Positions 35,519 through 47,251 of a stretch of 64,000 bases of DNA are shown one piece after another. The position numbers were made by a program, and so were the translations under genes. Source of the stretch: Ctenosaura bakeri. Lineage: Eukaryota; Chordata; Lepidosauria; Squamata; Iguanidae. Positions within the stretch are counted from its first letter, which is position 1. Each line of letters begins with the position of its first letter. The notes beneath the pieces are model-generated. The model searched no databases. It had not been told where the DNA came from and saw only the letters and a list, made by a program, of their open reading frames with translations. The stretch lies in the NCBI GenBank assembly GCA_948474755.1, contig CAOLHI010000355.1, positions 248,001 to 312,000 on the forward strand, read 5' to 3'.

Positions 35519-38500
35519 TTAGGCAACAAATATACATCCATTAATTTTACTTACCTGAGTTGATTAAAACATGAAAAGAAAAAAGTCTTTCCAGCAAGGT
35601 AAAAACAATTTAATTGCAAAACAAATATAACTGTTTTAGCAACCAGCTAATACAGCACCCTTATTTTTGTAATGAACTATTTACAAAATAGAAAACAATA
35701 TAAAGAACTGAATTAAGATCAAATTTGGATCTTGATGATTGAATTACTTACTTCAATTGCTGGAGAAAATTGTTTTCAAATAGTTATGACAACAGTTTCT
35801 GCAAATTTGTTTACATAATATGGATATATTAAGACCATGGTTGCAATTAATCAACAAGCTGGTGACCTGAGCTAAGTTAGGAATTCCACCAGCTAAGTCT
35901 TTCTAGCGGACAAAATCAAAAATAAGGTCAGTAGAAAAGAGTCCAAGCAATTATTAAGTTAATTATTAAGTTAAAATTCTAATGCAATTACATTTCTATT
36001 AAATGAGAGGAAAAATGCTATTAAGTATATTACATTACAATTTAAATTTAAGTTAAATGCCCACATTAAAAACCTTACCAGGATGAAGCTGAAAAATGCC
36101 ATGCATTATTTTTATCTCCTCCCTCACAGGTCTGATTCTGAACTTAAGAAAACAGATGCATCAATTTTTGAAAACCCATTTCCTCCAAACCCCTTTTCTT
36201 GATTTCCCTTTCTCCTTCTATTATAGTTTCATCCCCTTATCCTCACTTTCTTTACCTTACTGGTTCCAAAGCAAATTGGAGCAAAAGCCTCAGGTGTAAG
36301 AGTTTCTAAATTCTGCTTCTTGGAACAGGTGAGCAACCCCATGTGGTGTCCCATTCAGAACACAAGAGAACTAGCTGAATGCAAAGAATTCAACCCCTCT
36401 GAAGCTGCCCTTTTTGATTTAACATCTTTTCACCTTGGAATTACCTGAACCATCATAATGTACTCATAAATCCTTGGCTTCTGTGATCATTTAGTCCCTC
36501 AGAGTTTGTAATTTCCAAAACCATGAGAGGTTAAATGAAAAGCAAGACATAGGTTTACAAAAACTCAAGAACTAAGGTTTGAGTAATGAACTAGTTGGGG
36601 AATGTAACACCATCTGACCTTTAGCATAGTCCTATTTAATTAATTCACAATGTAATTAATAGCTTAATCCTAGAATTAAGTTAATACTGAAATTCCAAAT
36701 GAAGTCACTCAAAAAATTAAGTGCCCTTTTCATTTGAAAGCTTCAATTTAACTGACAATTGAGTTTGTTTTAACAAGTTAGTTCTTGTCTCTATGCAAGA
36801 CGCTGACTACATTTACTCCCAAAGTTAATCCATGGTTTTAAATTAAAAAAGAATATCTAGTCTCCCACAGAGCTAATGAGCCCCCTCCTCTTCTAGCAAA
36901 ATATGCAAGATAATCAGAATCTTCAATTTTTCATTAAACATAGCTTGCCATCCATGCTCTAACTTCAATTAAGAGGGAAAAAACATTCTTCCTAAACTAT
37001 TATTTGAAGTTGGCTTGTTTCTGCTAACCAAGTTCAGATTAATTGCAGTTTGTCCAACTCCAATCCCAATGAACAGTAATCTATCAAATGAAAGCAAAAG
37101 TTTCTGAGCCTCCCTTCACAGCTAGACCACAGGAGGAGCTGCATGAGCCAGGGAGGTTAGGCTCATAACAGACAGCTGTGTGTGAAGTCTGAAGATTATC
37201 AATGGACCACCACTCAGTTTCTCAAAAGCACAGTAGTAGGGAAGGAAAGATGCACATGTTCTTCAAAACACATTCTGAATAGTGCATGAACAGGTTAATC
37301 TACTCTGTAGAAGCTTCATCTGTTAATATTATGGCTAGAAAAAAGCCATGTCCATAACCGGCATAACACACAGACTCCATCACAGCAGCTCTGACCAAGG
37401 TAAAGAACAGCCATCATTAATACTACAGAAATAGCAGCCGGTTCACCTGCCCCCATCTTCTGGAATTGAGAAGCCATAGGCACCAAAGGAATATGGCTTG
37501 GAGAAAGGAATTCAAAAGAGTCTCTCAGGCAAACAAAAGAAGACTAAAAGAAGGTAGCCCTAAATGTTATTTCCAAGTTTCATCAGAAAACTAACGTTAT
37601 TATTATAATCACGCATTTTTCTTTAATGTGAATGTCCACAGAATGTTCTACTGTTTTTAAATGAAAGCAGCTGTCACACTCAAGAGTAAAGCTGGATATT
37701 CTTCCTCCATGCTAACTGATCACTGCATTGCTTGCAACAAAGCATATTTTTGCAGGCACTTTAACACACAACCCAACCACACCTTAATGTAAAGAACACA
37801 TGTTGCTAACAAGAACATTAATATTCTTCACCAGAAAGATATTTCAATTCAGGGTTATAGATTTTGATTTTATCAGGTAAATATGCTTCACAGCTACACA
37901 GTAGATTCTGGCACAGTAGCACATCTAGAAACAGGTTAACAATTTTCAAAGAAGCTTGAACAAATGGAATACCCATGTTGAATACACCCATGCGTTTATT
38001 ATCTGTTTATTCTCACAATGAAGAAGGGCAAGCATACTTCTGCAGTACTCTCATCTTTGAATTCACATCTGTCTTGCATCACAGGCAAAGTGAGCTTTGG
38101 CACCTCACTAGGAACAAGACTGACAGCTGCTCTGCAAGCCAATGTGGTACAGTGACTGACCTACAAAACAGGAAATCCCAGTGTGAAATCTTGGTAACCC
38201 TGGTGAGCCACTCTCACCTACTGAATCCTAGGGATAATACTGATCTCCCTTCTGTGGCTGATGTAGAGATTATGATAACACAATGTATTGAATATTAACT
38301 ATAATAATCACAATCATACTGTACAATGTGCTGCACCAACAGAGTAATGTCTGGACTAAGAAGTGCATGCATCGGTAGTTTCAAACTCCTGTCTTTACAG
38401 AAAAGGAGAGGGGGGCAAGGCGGGCACATCCTTTAGTTTTTCCCACAGAAGTCAGTTAACTTGCAACAAGCTTAAATAAGATCCTTTCTGTACTGGATCC

Positions 38501-38872
38501 CTTAAATACACATCTAAGTTAAACCTGTATCTTGTATCTTACCAGCCTACTGATTTTGACTGTCATCCAAAAGCTACTGATCTGCTCTAATTTCATAGTG
38601 AAGTTTGGGCCACAGTTGCTCAGGCTGCTATTGGCTTTGCTGTTGGTCTGTCAGAAAGACATACACACTGAGCACTTTGGGGATAAGCAGCTGAGAGCTG
38701 AGGTAACTGGCAAGATATATTTTCAAAGGATTTAAATATCTTCACTAAACAAACTGAAGTATTACTTGTTTTCCACTAGCTTCCAAACATCCACTAGGTT
38801 AACTGAGGTTTGCAGAACATTTCCATGGAAAACCACAAATCACAGATATGGCACGTTCTATTTATAATGTAA
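35519..38872. other. Unique-looking intronic DNA
   Basis: AT-rich, no repeats or coding signatures recognised. Confidence 0.45.
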
Positions 38873-38982
38873 AGCAGGGAAGGACAAAATACAATGCTTC
38901 AGATATTGTTGGACTGCAAGTGTCATCAATCCTAGTCAGAACAGCCAATGATGAAAAAGGCTGGAAGCTGTAGTCTCACAAT
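38873..38982. repeat. Palindromic MITE-like repeat (cagatgttgttggact family)
   Basis: Left arm cttcagatattgttggactg, right arm ggctggaagctgtagtctca: a decayed hairpin of about 110 bp. Better copies lie at 58.2 and 61.0 kb. Confidence 0.5.
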
Positions 38983-41900
38983 ATAGAGACAACTTACACT
39001 TTATTCATCCCATATACAAAGAAATACCCAGACTAGACTATACAATGGGTTGACTTCTAAGCAAGCAGTAGAAGGCTTGATAGCAATTAAGTGCCAGAAT
39101 ATGTCTGGCACTGTCAGCACAATAACTTAATTACTTCACAGGTGTACTGTCAGCACATATAAATTAAGACTATTCAGTATTCCCACCCAATCTTGACTCA
39201 GTGAAATGCATGAGGGACTTATCTGGAGCTCTTCAACAACACCCAACACTTTAAGTTACATGAATGAATGATCAATTGCATACTTAACTTCCTCTGACCT
39301 ACAAGGCTAAATTTAGTACTGGAAGACAAAAAGGACTTCTGCCTATTAACTATACTAGTGAGCTGCAAAGGCCCGTAAGAACTCAATAACTCATTCTGAT
39401 AATTCAACTGTCCAGCCACCGAAGAAATACACCTATTTTAAAAATTCAGTTCCTATATCAGAAACCAACAGAATAATCATGCCAATGGTTTTACTCTAAT
39501 AATCATGACTTCATGATGTGCACGAGCTTAAGATGCCTTCTACCAGTTTTTGACATCCACCAAAACCCCCCAAAAAGCTGCTGACTCCAAAAAGAGCAAG
39601 ATTTACCGCACACTAGAAACAAAACATTTTGAAGTAAAGCAACATACTGAATCAATTAATAGTACTACTTACTACAATACATACACAGAAATCCCTCTAA
39701 ACTATTTCCTATCACAAAGTACCAAAATCCTCTGTTCTCCAAAATATTCCCACAATACTTAAACTAGTTTTCGTACAGGCTTCCTACATGGTCATCATCA
39801 ACGTTATTCCTAAAATATATGCCCTTGTCTATAAGGCAAATGTACCTGCATGTACAAGAAGAGAACTATTCAGACCACACTCTTGTTGGAAACAATATTT
39901 CACCATACAAATTCAAAGAGACAGGAGTAATAGCATTCAAATTCAACAGTTGTCTGTAAAAATGTTCCCTTGAAAATTCTTCACTCATCTTGTTAGTAAC
40001 AGTAAATAAGCACAGACTTAAACTAGGAGCACAGTATTTTACATTTATTTTAGACTACTTCATATTTTCCCCTTTACTAGTTTATTGCTCTTGCATTCTA
40101 GTAAGCACTGTTATAATAAGTTATCCCCAAGGCAAGACATAAACATATAAAAATTTCTGAAACTCCTTTTGGTTAAATTGTTTTTCAAATGTAGTTACAC
40201 ATGGTTATGAATTGAAATTATTTACTACACTGAACAGATTCATCTGCTGAAATCTTACCTCTTTTACCACAACCTTTCAAGAAACCTTTATGTTTTAAGA
40301 AGCTGGAAATACTGTGCTAAATAATACCTAACAGTCAAGTTTTTACCTTATAATAAGCCAAAGTTTGGGGGAGGTCAGATCCTGGTATATATCATTTACA
40401 AGTAGCAGCACACAGGCCAGTCTCTCCTGCTGTGAATCAAGAACAAGCATACTGGAAAAGAGACAAGCCAGAGTTGCCAATTTGCACACCACACTAAGCA
40501 AACCATGGTTGGAAGGTCCTTAATTTGTTTCATTGGTTCTGTTGCAAGTGGAAGCAATCAAGTAGTGTGCATAAAACCATTATCCATAAGCAAGCAACCA
40601 GACTTCAGATTCATGCTAAACAAGCTGCAGACAGAATAGCTAGCATTTGTTTAGCCACACTCTCTCAACAACAGTATTGCAAATACCAAAGATGAACATT
40701 TCATTACAAGCTTTAATTATGTGCTCTACTTTCATCAGGGCTCGCAGCAAAAAGCCTGGCGCATCTCACCATAAAACAGGCAAAGACCTACATAAACTGA
40801 CATAAGCTAGATCAAGGAATACATAATTTTAAAATGACTTCATGTTGCTAAAGAGTAATAACACTGAAACAATGGCTTGTTTCTCCACTCCCTTTTAACT
40901 TCTTCCAGGGGCAAGACAATACTTCTAATTGCAGACTAATACCTATCAGCCAATTAAAATTAAGTGACTGAATCAAGCTGAAAGCAGCCCCATTAAGAAA
41001 CATTTATGGCAATAAAATTGACCTTTCTTGAAAATACATCTAGACCCCAAATTTTTAACATCACAATCAAATTCTCACTGTCTAAAAGTGGAGAGTATAC
41101 ACAAAAATGTATGCCAGAAGAAGAACTATAGTTAGTATTTATAGTGCTACAAGACCATTGTTCAGTTGAACTAGATCCACTATTAGTTGCTCAGTTCTCA
41201 CGAGCAAGCATATCCTGGCACAAATCTGAGGACTGCATGCACATCCAACGCTCACAATCTGTTCTGTGCCCCAAACCAGCCCACACAGTCATACTGTGAT
41301 CAATGGACATAACTGCTATTCCAGTGCAGCTGTCGGTCTGTACACTTGATTCTTGCTTCAAAGGGCATTTTTTGTCAATCTAAAAAAAGCTCCAACACTG
41401 ATTAAGACCAAAGCAGAAACACAGCAGGCACTAGCCAAGCTAGATGAACCCTAATATCAGATGACATACAGCCAATTTGTTCTTAGAACATACAATTTGA
41501 AACCTGTATATCAGAGCCCCACTTCTAAATTGATCATTCCATTTTAAGCAAGCACTTAACCAAAACGCAGAACCTACCTACACTATATGCTTGTCATAGG
41601 TCACTGCTGAATTGGTATATTAGCCCAAGGTGGCTTGCAACATTTATACTAAGATGAAGAAATCCAAGTTTTAGAACAAACAGTATAGAAAGGGAAACTT
41701 TAGGGAGGCCAGTACTTGGCCACTCTGATTGCTGTTAGAGGGTCAAACTCATCAGTTCATGGGCACTTTTACCTTCTTTCCCCGCTGTATTTGGTTTATT
41801 CTCCGAGTCTGTCTCAAACACTAGCCTGGAAACAAACTAATCTAAACTGAGAAATCTCTACCTACCTCACCATGTTTATCAAGATATTCTCTGAGAGTAA

Positions 41901-42125
41901 GCTTTTATTGTTTGTACTTTTGCAGCTTAACATAGCTAAAAGGTTCAGCATATAGTGCTACTTCATAAATGAACAGTGCAACCAACATAACTGCCTATCA
42001 AAGTCTTTAGAAAATCTGGACATTGATTCCCATTACCCCATTGTTTCTCTAAGTGAAAAGAGTTCATTTACTTCATGTAATTTACTAGCAAAGTCACTGC
42101 CTCAGACCTAATAATAGTGATTTAT
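38983..42125. other. Unique-looking intronic DNA
   Basis: No recognised feature in 3.1 kb. Confidence 0.45.
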
Positions 42126-42126
42126 T

Positions 42127-42253
42127 TCTCTCAGTCTCAGAGGAAAGCGAAGGCAAACGCACTCTGAACAAATTTTGCCAAAGAAACCCCTATAATGGGT
42201 TCACCTTAGGGTTGCCACAAATTGGGAACAACTTGAAGGCACACAACAACAAC
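42127..42253 (+). mobile_element. Sauria-type SINE, 5'-truncated
   Basis: Only the middle (ctcagtctcagaggaaagcg) and tail (ttcaccttagggttgccaca, acttgaaggcacacaacaac) remain; the pol III head is missing. Confidence 0.8.
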
Positions 42254-42894
42254 CTTGGCATAGCATACTAACTACCTAGCAAGCAAAAACCAGTACTTAC
42301 CTAATTATAAAGATCATGTAAGTAATTCACTTAAAAGAGTACCATCATGCTGTTTTCTAAAGCAGTACACATATGCATGCAAGCATGCACACAGACGAAC
42401 TGGACAAAGGAAAGCCAACTGCAGGCAAGTGGACATAGTGTAACCCTGATCTGATTCACATGATCCCTTTGAATGTATGCATCTGAAAGAATACCAATTT
42501 ACAATTTAAACTGAAGAATTTACTGCAAAAATTTCACACAAGACAAGGCAAACAAGGCACCATGGGCTAATTCCAACATTAACCCTACCTACAGTAAAAC
42601 TAAATGAGACTAAAATTTAAAATGACAGACTTTTAATAACTTGAATCCCACTGACTTCACTGGGTCTGCTCTAGATAAGACTAATATCAGATTTAGTCTC
42701 CTGTATCTCCTATGATAAATAGTATGTGATGAGCCTACTTCTCTAAACATGAAACACAGCCACAGTCCTCCAGTTCACGCTTACCATGTATTTCCGAGAT
42801 ATACATCTGCCCTACACACATTATCTTTTACTGCAGCAAATCACAGTGCAGCTGCTGCTGTAGTACATATGAAAGAACAGCAAAAATCTCTATA

Positions 42895-43278
42895 CAGTCA
42901 GCCCTCCACATCTTTCAAGTTTCACTTCTGCAGATTTGATTATTCATGGTTTATTTGTTGTCACCTCTACTGCCTCCCTATGCATGATTAATAGGGACTG
43001 CAAGCCTCATGAAGCTGAGAAACTGTGAACATGGCTTGTAAGTCCCTATTAAAAATGGCATGGGTCAGCAGTGGAGGTGGCAGTAAGCCCCGCCAGCCAC
43101 TCACTTCTGTCTTGTGAAGGAACCCCGATGCCTCAAAGGAAACCATGTTGGGTTGAATATGGTCATTGTATTTTTTGTGTGTTAAATATGGTCTGGGAGG
43201 GCCTAGTTATTCACAGTTTTTTTCACTTTCACGGAGGTCCTGTGCCTCTAATCTTAGCAATATGTGAAGGGATGACTG
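42895..43278 (+). mobile_element. Tigger-like MITE, about 384 bp
   Basis: Left terminus cagtcagccctccacatctt after TA; right terminus aatatgtgaagggatgactg. Internal phrases (tggcagtaagccccgccagc, ctgggagggcctagttattc) match 53236-53598 throughout in the opposite orientation, so both copies are essentially full length. Confidence 0.8.
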
Positions 43279-44235
43279 CACACAGTTACTCCAAGGCAAC
43301 TACAGTACTATGAACATTTCATTTATACTTTAAGTTGCACAGACTAACATTAACAAGAATAAAGCCTGTGATATTATGACTAGCCACAGCTGACTAGTAG
43401 AGGCACATAAGATTAAGATTCTATATCAGTTTAACAGAGACACTGCTAACTCTTGAGCTTCCCATTTCAGGAAAAAAAAATCACCAAAGTTATTTTCCAT
43501 TTCTTTAACAAGGTATTATTATCTTACGTAACTGGTCAAGCTCTTTGTTATAATACTTTAAGAAAGAACAGGTCTGATACAAAGCAAAACAACTCTAAAG
43601 CCCCAACAATGCACCCAAATCCTGGTTTGGGAACTTACATGTAAATCTGACATAGGCCTGAATCCTACTTAGTCCCTGCTAGAATAAAGTCACTGAAACA
43701 ATGGGATTTACCAACGTGTTGACTCACTATTGAAAGAGATTCAATGGGTCTACTCTAGTTGGGATTACTTAGCACAATTCAGGCTAATAAGAGCAGAAAT
43801 GACAAACTTCCCAGACTTTCAGCACCAAAATGTGAAGAGTGAGAAGTTTTCTGCAAATCCCCCTATTCTTACTACAACCCCTGTATTCCATTCTTCAATC
43901 TGCTCGAATAGGCTGAGGGCAGATTCTGGGGTGTCAGGCAGCTAGGAGACAGAGTGAACTACTCAAAACTGCCTTTCTTTTGTGCTGTATTAATGGAAGC
44001 ATTTTGTCATGGAGGGAAAGCTAGGAGGATTCCACCCTAATTAGTGGAGTAAATGAACATTCCTAACATACCTTTAGCACAAACATAAAATGGCTGCTAT
44101 TTAAAAGATACCCAAGAACAATCTTAAATTTTACATTCAGGGTACATCGAAATGCAGTATTTCCTTGGGACCTTCTCTCTGACAGCTGCTGAGCGGCTGC
44201 CCTAACGCAAAAGACAAGTAACTCCTTCCTATTAC
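43279..44235. other. Intron 1 sequence next to exon 1
   Basis: Contains an old-repeat-like phrase (caatgggtctactctagttg near 43743). Otherwise nothing recognised between the MITE and the WNK1 splice donor. Confidence 0.4.
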
Positions 44236-44241
44236 CTGCAG
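44230..44241 (-). promoter_or_regulatory. WNK1: WNK1 exon 1 splice donor
   Basis: Minus strand CTGCAG|GTAATA: the exon ends with a complete CAG (Gln) codon at 44236, and the intron starts GT at 44235. The phase-0 junction after CELQ is the known WNK exon 1/2 junction position. Confidence 0.9.
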
Positions 44242-45038
44242 CTCGCACCAAGCAACCTCCACTGTGGTCTCAGTATCCAGTCCCTTGTAGACAGTCTTGA
44301 AGGAGCCTCTGCCAATCTCAATATCAAACTTGAGAAAGCGACCATCGGGGGAAACTGCCACAGCTTTGGTCTCCAGCTCCTCGGTGTCTTCTTGCTGCTT
44401 ATGCCTCTCATCTTGCAGCTCCCTGGCTGAAGCAACAGTACTTCCCGCTGAACTGGAGGGGGGCAGCTGGGCGACCTCCGACCCTTCCTCCTTGGCCAGC
44501 AGGGGGGCGACCTCCTTGGCCACTAGGGCCTCCTGGCCGGGCTGCCCGTCGGCAGGCGGAGGCAGAGGCGGCTGCTGTGACAGGAGCAGCGCGGGGGCCT
44601 GGCTGGCACCGGAGGCAGAGCCGCACGTCGCCTGGCTGACAGATTCAGGCGGCGAGCCCAGCACCAGCGGGATGCTCCCCGGGCGGCGGCGGCGGCGGGC
44701 GGCGCTGCGGGCTGCAGCCGCGGAAGCTCCAAAGCGGTCGCGTTGGAGTCGCAAATGACGCTCCGGCGGAAAAAGCGATGTTCGGTGGCCGCCGCGCCGC
44801 GACTGTCTTTGTCCATGGTGTGGCGGCGTCGCCGGTATTCCTCGCTGCGGCCGCCGGAGCCTTCGGAGCCTTCGGGGTCCGCGGAGGTGGCGGCGGCGGC
44901 GGCTGCGGTGGCGGCCGCGGCCACGCCGAGCTTCTCGCCCACGGAGCTGTCCGAGCTGGAGCCGTTCTTGGGCGGGGGCGCCGGAGGAGCCAGGAACCGG
45001 GGAGCCGCGGCGCCATTCTCCGGAGCGCCCCCCGACAT
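44236..45038 (-). CDS. WNK1: WNK1 exon 1 (coding part), with a one-base frameshift
   Basis: WNK1 is a cytosolic Ser/Thr kinase that phosphorylates OSR1/SPAK to control cation-chloride cotransport. ATG at 45038 has A at -3. The first frame reads [17 protein letters not shown], then [15 protein letters not shown] (the Thr, residue 74, matches the Akt site of human WNK1), [20 protein letters not shown], and an alanine run. After about 44690 the coding frame changes by one and continues as [17 protein letters not shown], then [20 protein letters not shown], ending VEVAWCELQ. Diagnostic WNK features are visible: the Lys of the glycine loop (codon 44298-44296) and Cys instead of the usual subdomain II Lys (WCEL). 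The frame break lies in the CCCGGGG/(GCC)n run at about 44677-44700 and fits one missing base. WNK2/3/4 are less likely because the [10 protein letters not shown] block is WNK1-like. Confidence 0.93.
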
Positions 45039-46010
45039 GGTGCAGCGAGAAGAAGGGAGGCGGACGAGCGGAAGGCGCGGGAGCGGCGGCGGCGGCAGGA
45101 GGGAGCACCCGCGCCTCCCCAGCAGGCAGTTGTTGCCGCCGCGGCTGCAGCAGCAGCTGACTCCTCGCAGGGAGGGCCGGTCAATGGGCGGCGGGGAGCG
45201 CGCCGAGGAGGAGCTCCTCTCGCGGCGGCGGCGGCTGCAAAGGAGGCTCTCGGAGGCTCCTCACGGCCAGGAGAAACGGCAGCAGCGGCGACGGCTGCTG
45301 CTGCAGCTGCTGGCGGAGGAGCGCGGGCTGGGCCGGCGGCAGCGGAGGGGGGGCTCCCCGGTCAGCGTCCGCATCCATCCTGCTGCAGCGGAGGGCCGAG
45401 GACCAGGGCCGACATGGAGCAGGAGCGGCGGCGGAGACGGGCGAGGGAGGAGGCGGCGGGGGTGGGGTGCGGAGACCGAGCCCGAGGAGGGGGGAGGGGG
45501 GAGGGGCCGGGCGGGAGCCTGCGGCAGGCCCCGGGCGGGAGCGGCGGGGTGGGGTGGGGTGGGGTGCGAGGCCCTCTCCTCGTCGCCCTCGCGCTCCTTC
45601 TCCTGCCCTCCCCCCGCCCCGCTCCTTGCCTCAGTCCGAGTCCGCCGCTCGCCGCGGGGCCCGGCGCGTCCCTCGCCGCACTGGCTGCTATTTCCCGCCG
45701 CTGAGGGAGAGGAGCGGCTTTCCTTTCTTCGTCGCCGCCGCCACAAGCGATGCCGGGACTTTCGACGTCGACGCCGCCTCCCTTTCGCTCCCACTCGGAG
45801 GAGGCCACCCTCGCCTCACGCTCCCCGAGAGTGACTAGCGGGGAAGCGAAGGGAGGGGAGAGGCGGGGAAAACAGTACCAAAGAAGAGCCTCGCCTCGCC
45901 TTCTCCTCAGCGGCCTCCCGTCCTCTTTCGCTCTCCTCCTTCTCGCCCCTGAGGGGGAGCTGAGCGGGAGCGGATGGGCCTCTCGCTTCCAAAACCCGGG
46001 CGAACTCGCC

Positions 46011-46025
46011 GCGCCAAATGGCGAC
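46011..46025. promoter_or_regulatory. YY1-like site with adjoining GCGCC
   Basis: gcgccaaatggcgac contains the CAAATGGCG core close to the YY1 consensus (AANATGGCG), near the outer edge of the CpG island. Confidence 0.45.
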
Positions 46026-46163
46026 TCTGCCCGAAACCAACACACACGCACGCACTCAATCGACAGCCAGCGAGAGACAGCCTCGGAGGCCACGCCCCCC
46101 TTTTTCCGTCCGCGCTCCACCACGCCTGCGTCAACGCCTCGTCGTCGTCCTTCCTCCCTTTCA

Positions 46164-46180
46164 CGGGAAATGTAGTTCCG
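46164..46180 (-). promoter_or_regulatory. ZNF143-like half motif (actacatttcccg)
   Basis: The minus strand reads cggaactacatttcccg, close to the ACTACAA(T/C)TCCC core of the ZNF143/SBS element common at housekeeping and bidirectional promoters. Confidence 0.45.
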
Positions 46181-46214
46181 ACCTGCCTCCGAAGACGCTA
46201 GAGTCAAGTGCAGC

Positions 46215-46238
46215 CTGCAAGTCCCATAGTGCACTGCG
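46215..46238 (+). promoter_or_regulatory. ZNF143-like site, long form
   Basis: ctgcaagtcccatagtgcac followed by tgcg matches most of the extended ZNF143 consensus, ACTACAANTCCCAGNATGCACTGCG. It lies at the very border of the CpG island, in the orientation opposite to the half motif at 46164. Confidence 0.55.
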
Positions 46239-46340
46239 AGAGAGACTGGGCCGACGGCGCTATAAATGACTAGGAAGCTTTTCACCAACCAGTGTTCCCT
46301 ATTACGCTGTATGACAGTGCTGTGGAACTAAAGAGCAACC

Positions 46341-46539
46341 TATGAGGGGGGGAGGGGTATGAGGGGGAGGGGCATGAGGGGGAGGGGAGGGGCATGGGGG
46401 GAGGGGTATGAGGGGGAGGGCAGGGGAGGAGGACGGGTATGAGGGGGAGGAGCATGAGGGGAGGGGGAGGGGAGGGGAGGGGGAGGGGTTGGAGGGGGGA
46501 GGGGAGGGGGAGGGGTTGGAGGGGAGGGGGAGGGGGGAG
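46341..46539 (+). repeat. G-rich purine minisatellite upstream of the WNK1 promoter
   Basis: Irregular tandem array of ggggaggggtatgagg and ggggagggg units: almost only G and A, with more than 30 runs of three or more Gs. Capable of G-quadruplex or triplex structure on paper, and rich in MAZ/Sp1-type GGGAGGG sites. The minus-strand proline-rich ORFs over it are by-products of composition. Confidence 0.85.
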
Positions 46540-46559
46540 CTGTCCGTTAATTCTGAAGG

Positions 46560-47067
46560 AGGAGAAAAAGTTTTCCTCATGCTTAGATTCTGTACTTCTC
46601 ATTTCCAATAGAAGGTATAAAGTTTAAGGGAAAATACATACTCCCTTCATGTATATACAGCTGGGGGAGCTGTGGCAGGTTTGTTGTAAATTTCTTTTCT
46701 TTTTTTTAATATTATTTTTTATTAAAAAAGTTTCAATCATTAAAATATATATCGTCCGATTTCACTCCTAAATGTGGACTATAAATTATTTATGTGGATA
46801 ATGGCAAACAGATTGAATTTCTTTTTTTTCTTTTTTTTTAGGGACTCTGGAGTCATTATTAAGAGTCCAGATCAATATCAAAAGCTCTAACATGAGCATC
46901 TGAAGCCTTGTAATAATCTTCTTTTTAAATTTCTTGGTTTTTCATCAGTTTTTATATCAGTATATCATTTCAAAGGCTATAAAGTAATTCAGATGTCTGT
47001 GTGTGGTTGTTGTTTTTTTTAAGTTCATACTTTGCAAAATTGCTTGGAAATAATACTTTGCAAAGTT
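46560..47067. other. AT-rich upstream DNA
   Basis: Poly-T/poly-A runs and a short local duplication (atactttgcaaaattg at 47028, atactttgcaaagttg at 47053). No gene. Confidence 0.45.
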
Positions 47068-47251
47068 GGCCATTTCCGCACTAGCCTGTTATAGCGCGAT
47101 GATTCCACTTTCAACCTCCTCTGGAATCCTGGGGTTTGCAGTTTCGGGAGGGGCCAGCCGGCCGGCCCCTCCCGAAACTGCAAACCCCAGGATTCCAGAG
47201 GAGGTTGAAAGTGGAATCATCGCGCTATAACAGGCTAGTGCGGAAATGGCC
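47068..47251. mobile_element. 184-bp hairpin MITE with two identical 88-bp arms
   Basis: The arms 47068-47155 and 47164-47251 are exact reverse complements, separated by 8 bp (agccggcc). The ends are ggccatttccgcac, the same terminus as the elements at 30000 and 50585 apart from one base. Flanking trinucleotides are GTT and ATT, so the duplication is not clean. Perfect arms mean recent insertion or recent gene conversion between the arms. Confidence 0.9.

Larger units (their letters stand above)
1..44235 (-). other. WNK1: WNK1 intron 1 (5' part)
   Basis: Everything below the exon 1 splice donor is inferred to be the start of WNK1 intron 1, running off the left edge. The intron is very long in other vertebrates, so 44 kb without exon 2 is not surprising. 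I looked on the minus strand for the next kinase segment (the HPNIVRFYDSWE-type block) and did not find it, but the scan was by eye. The intron holds many transposon copies in both orientations and two long repeat-poor stretches. Confidence 0.75.
45039..46260 (-). promoter_or_regulatory. WNK1: WNK1 CpG island, promoter and 5'UTR
   Basis: CpG- and GC-rich DNA runs from exon 1 to about 46.26 kb and then stops sharply. It holds long GCC/CGG runs and many GGCGGG/GGGAGG Sp1-type sites (for example 45480-45560, with ggggtggggt repeated), and no TATA box that I trust. The transcription start cannot be placed by eye. Long ORFs on both strands here are GC-driven and are not listed as genes. Confidence 0.75.

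Noticed and set aside
45039..45108. Upstream ATG at 45108 as the WNK1 start
   Set aside because: It is in the kinase-segment frame only because of the one-base shift, and would replace the conserved N-terminus by an unrelated Ala/Pro-rich sequence.
44743..45834. 363-codon and 308-codon plus-strand ORFs antisense to WNK1 exon 1
   Set aside because: Arg/Gly/Ala-rich low-complexity products of a CpG island; the opposite strand carries the conserved WNK1 exon.
45362..46288. 308-codon minus-strand ORF upstream of WNK1
   Set aside because: GC-driven open frame in the promoter/5'UTR with no conserved domain; not in frame with the WNK1 start.
46282..46608. Proline-rich minus-strand ORFs
   Set aside because: Complement of the G-rich minisatellite.
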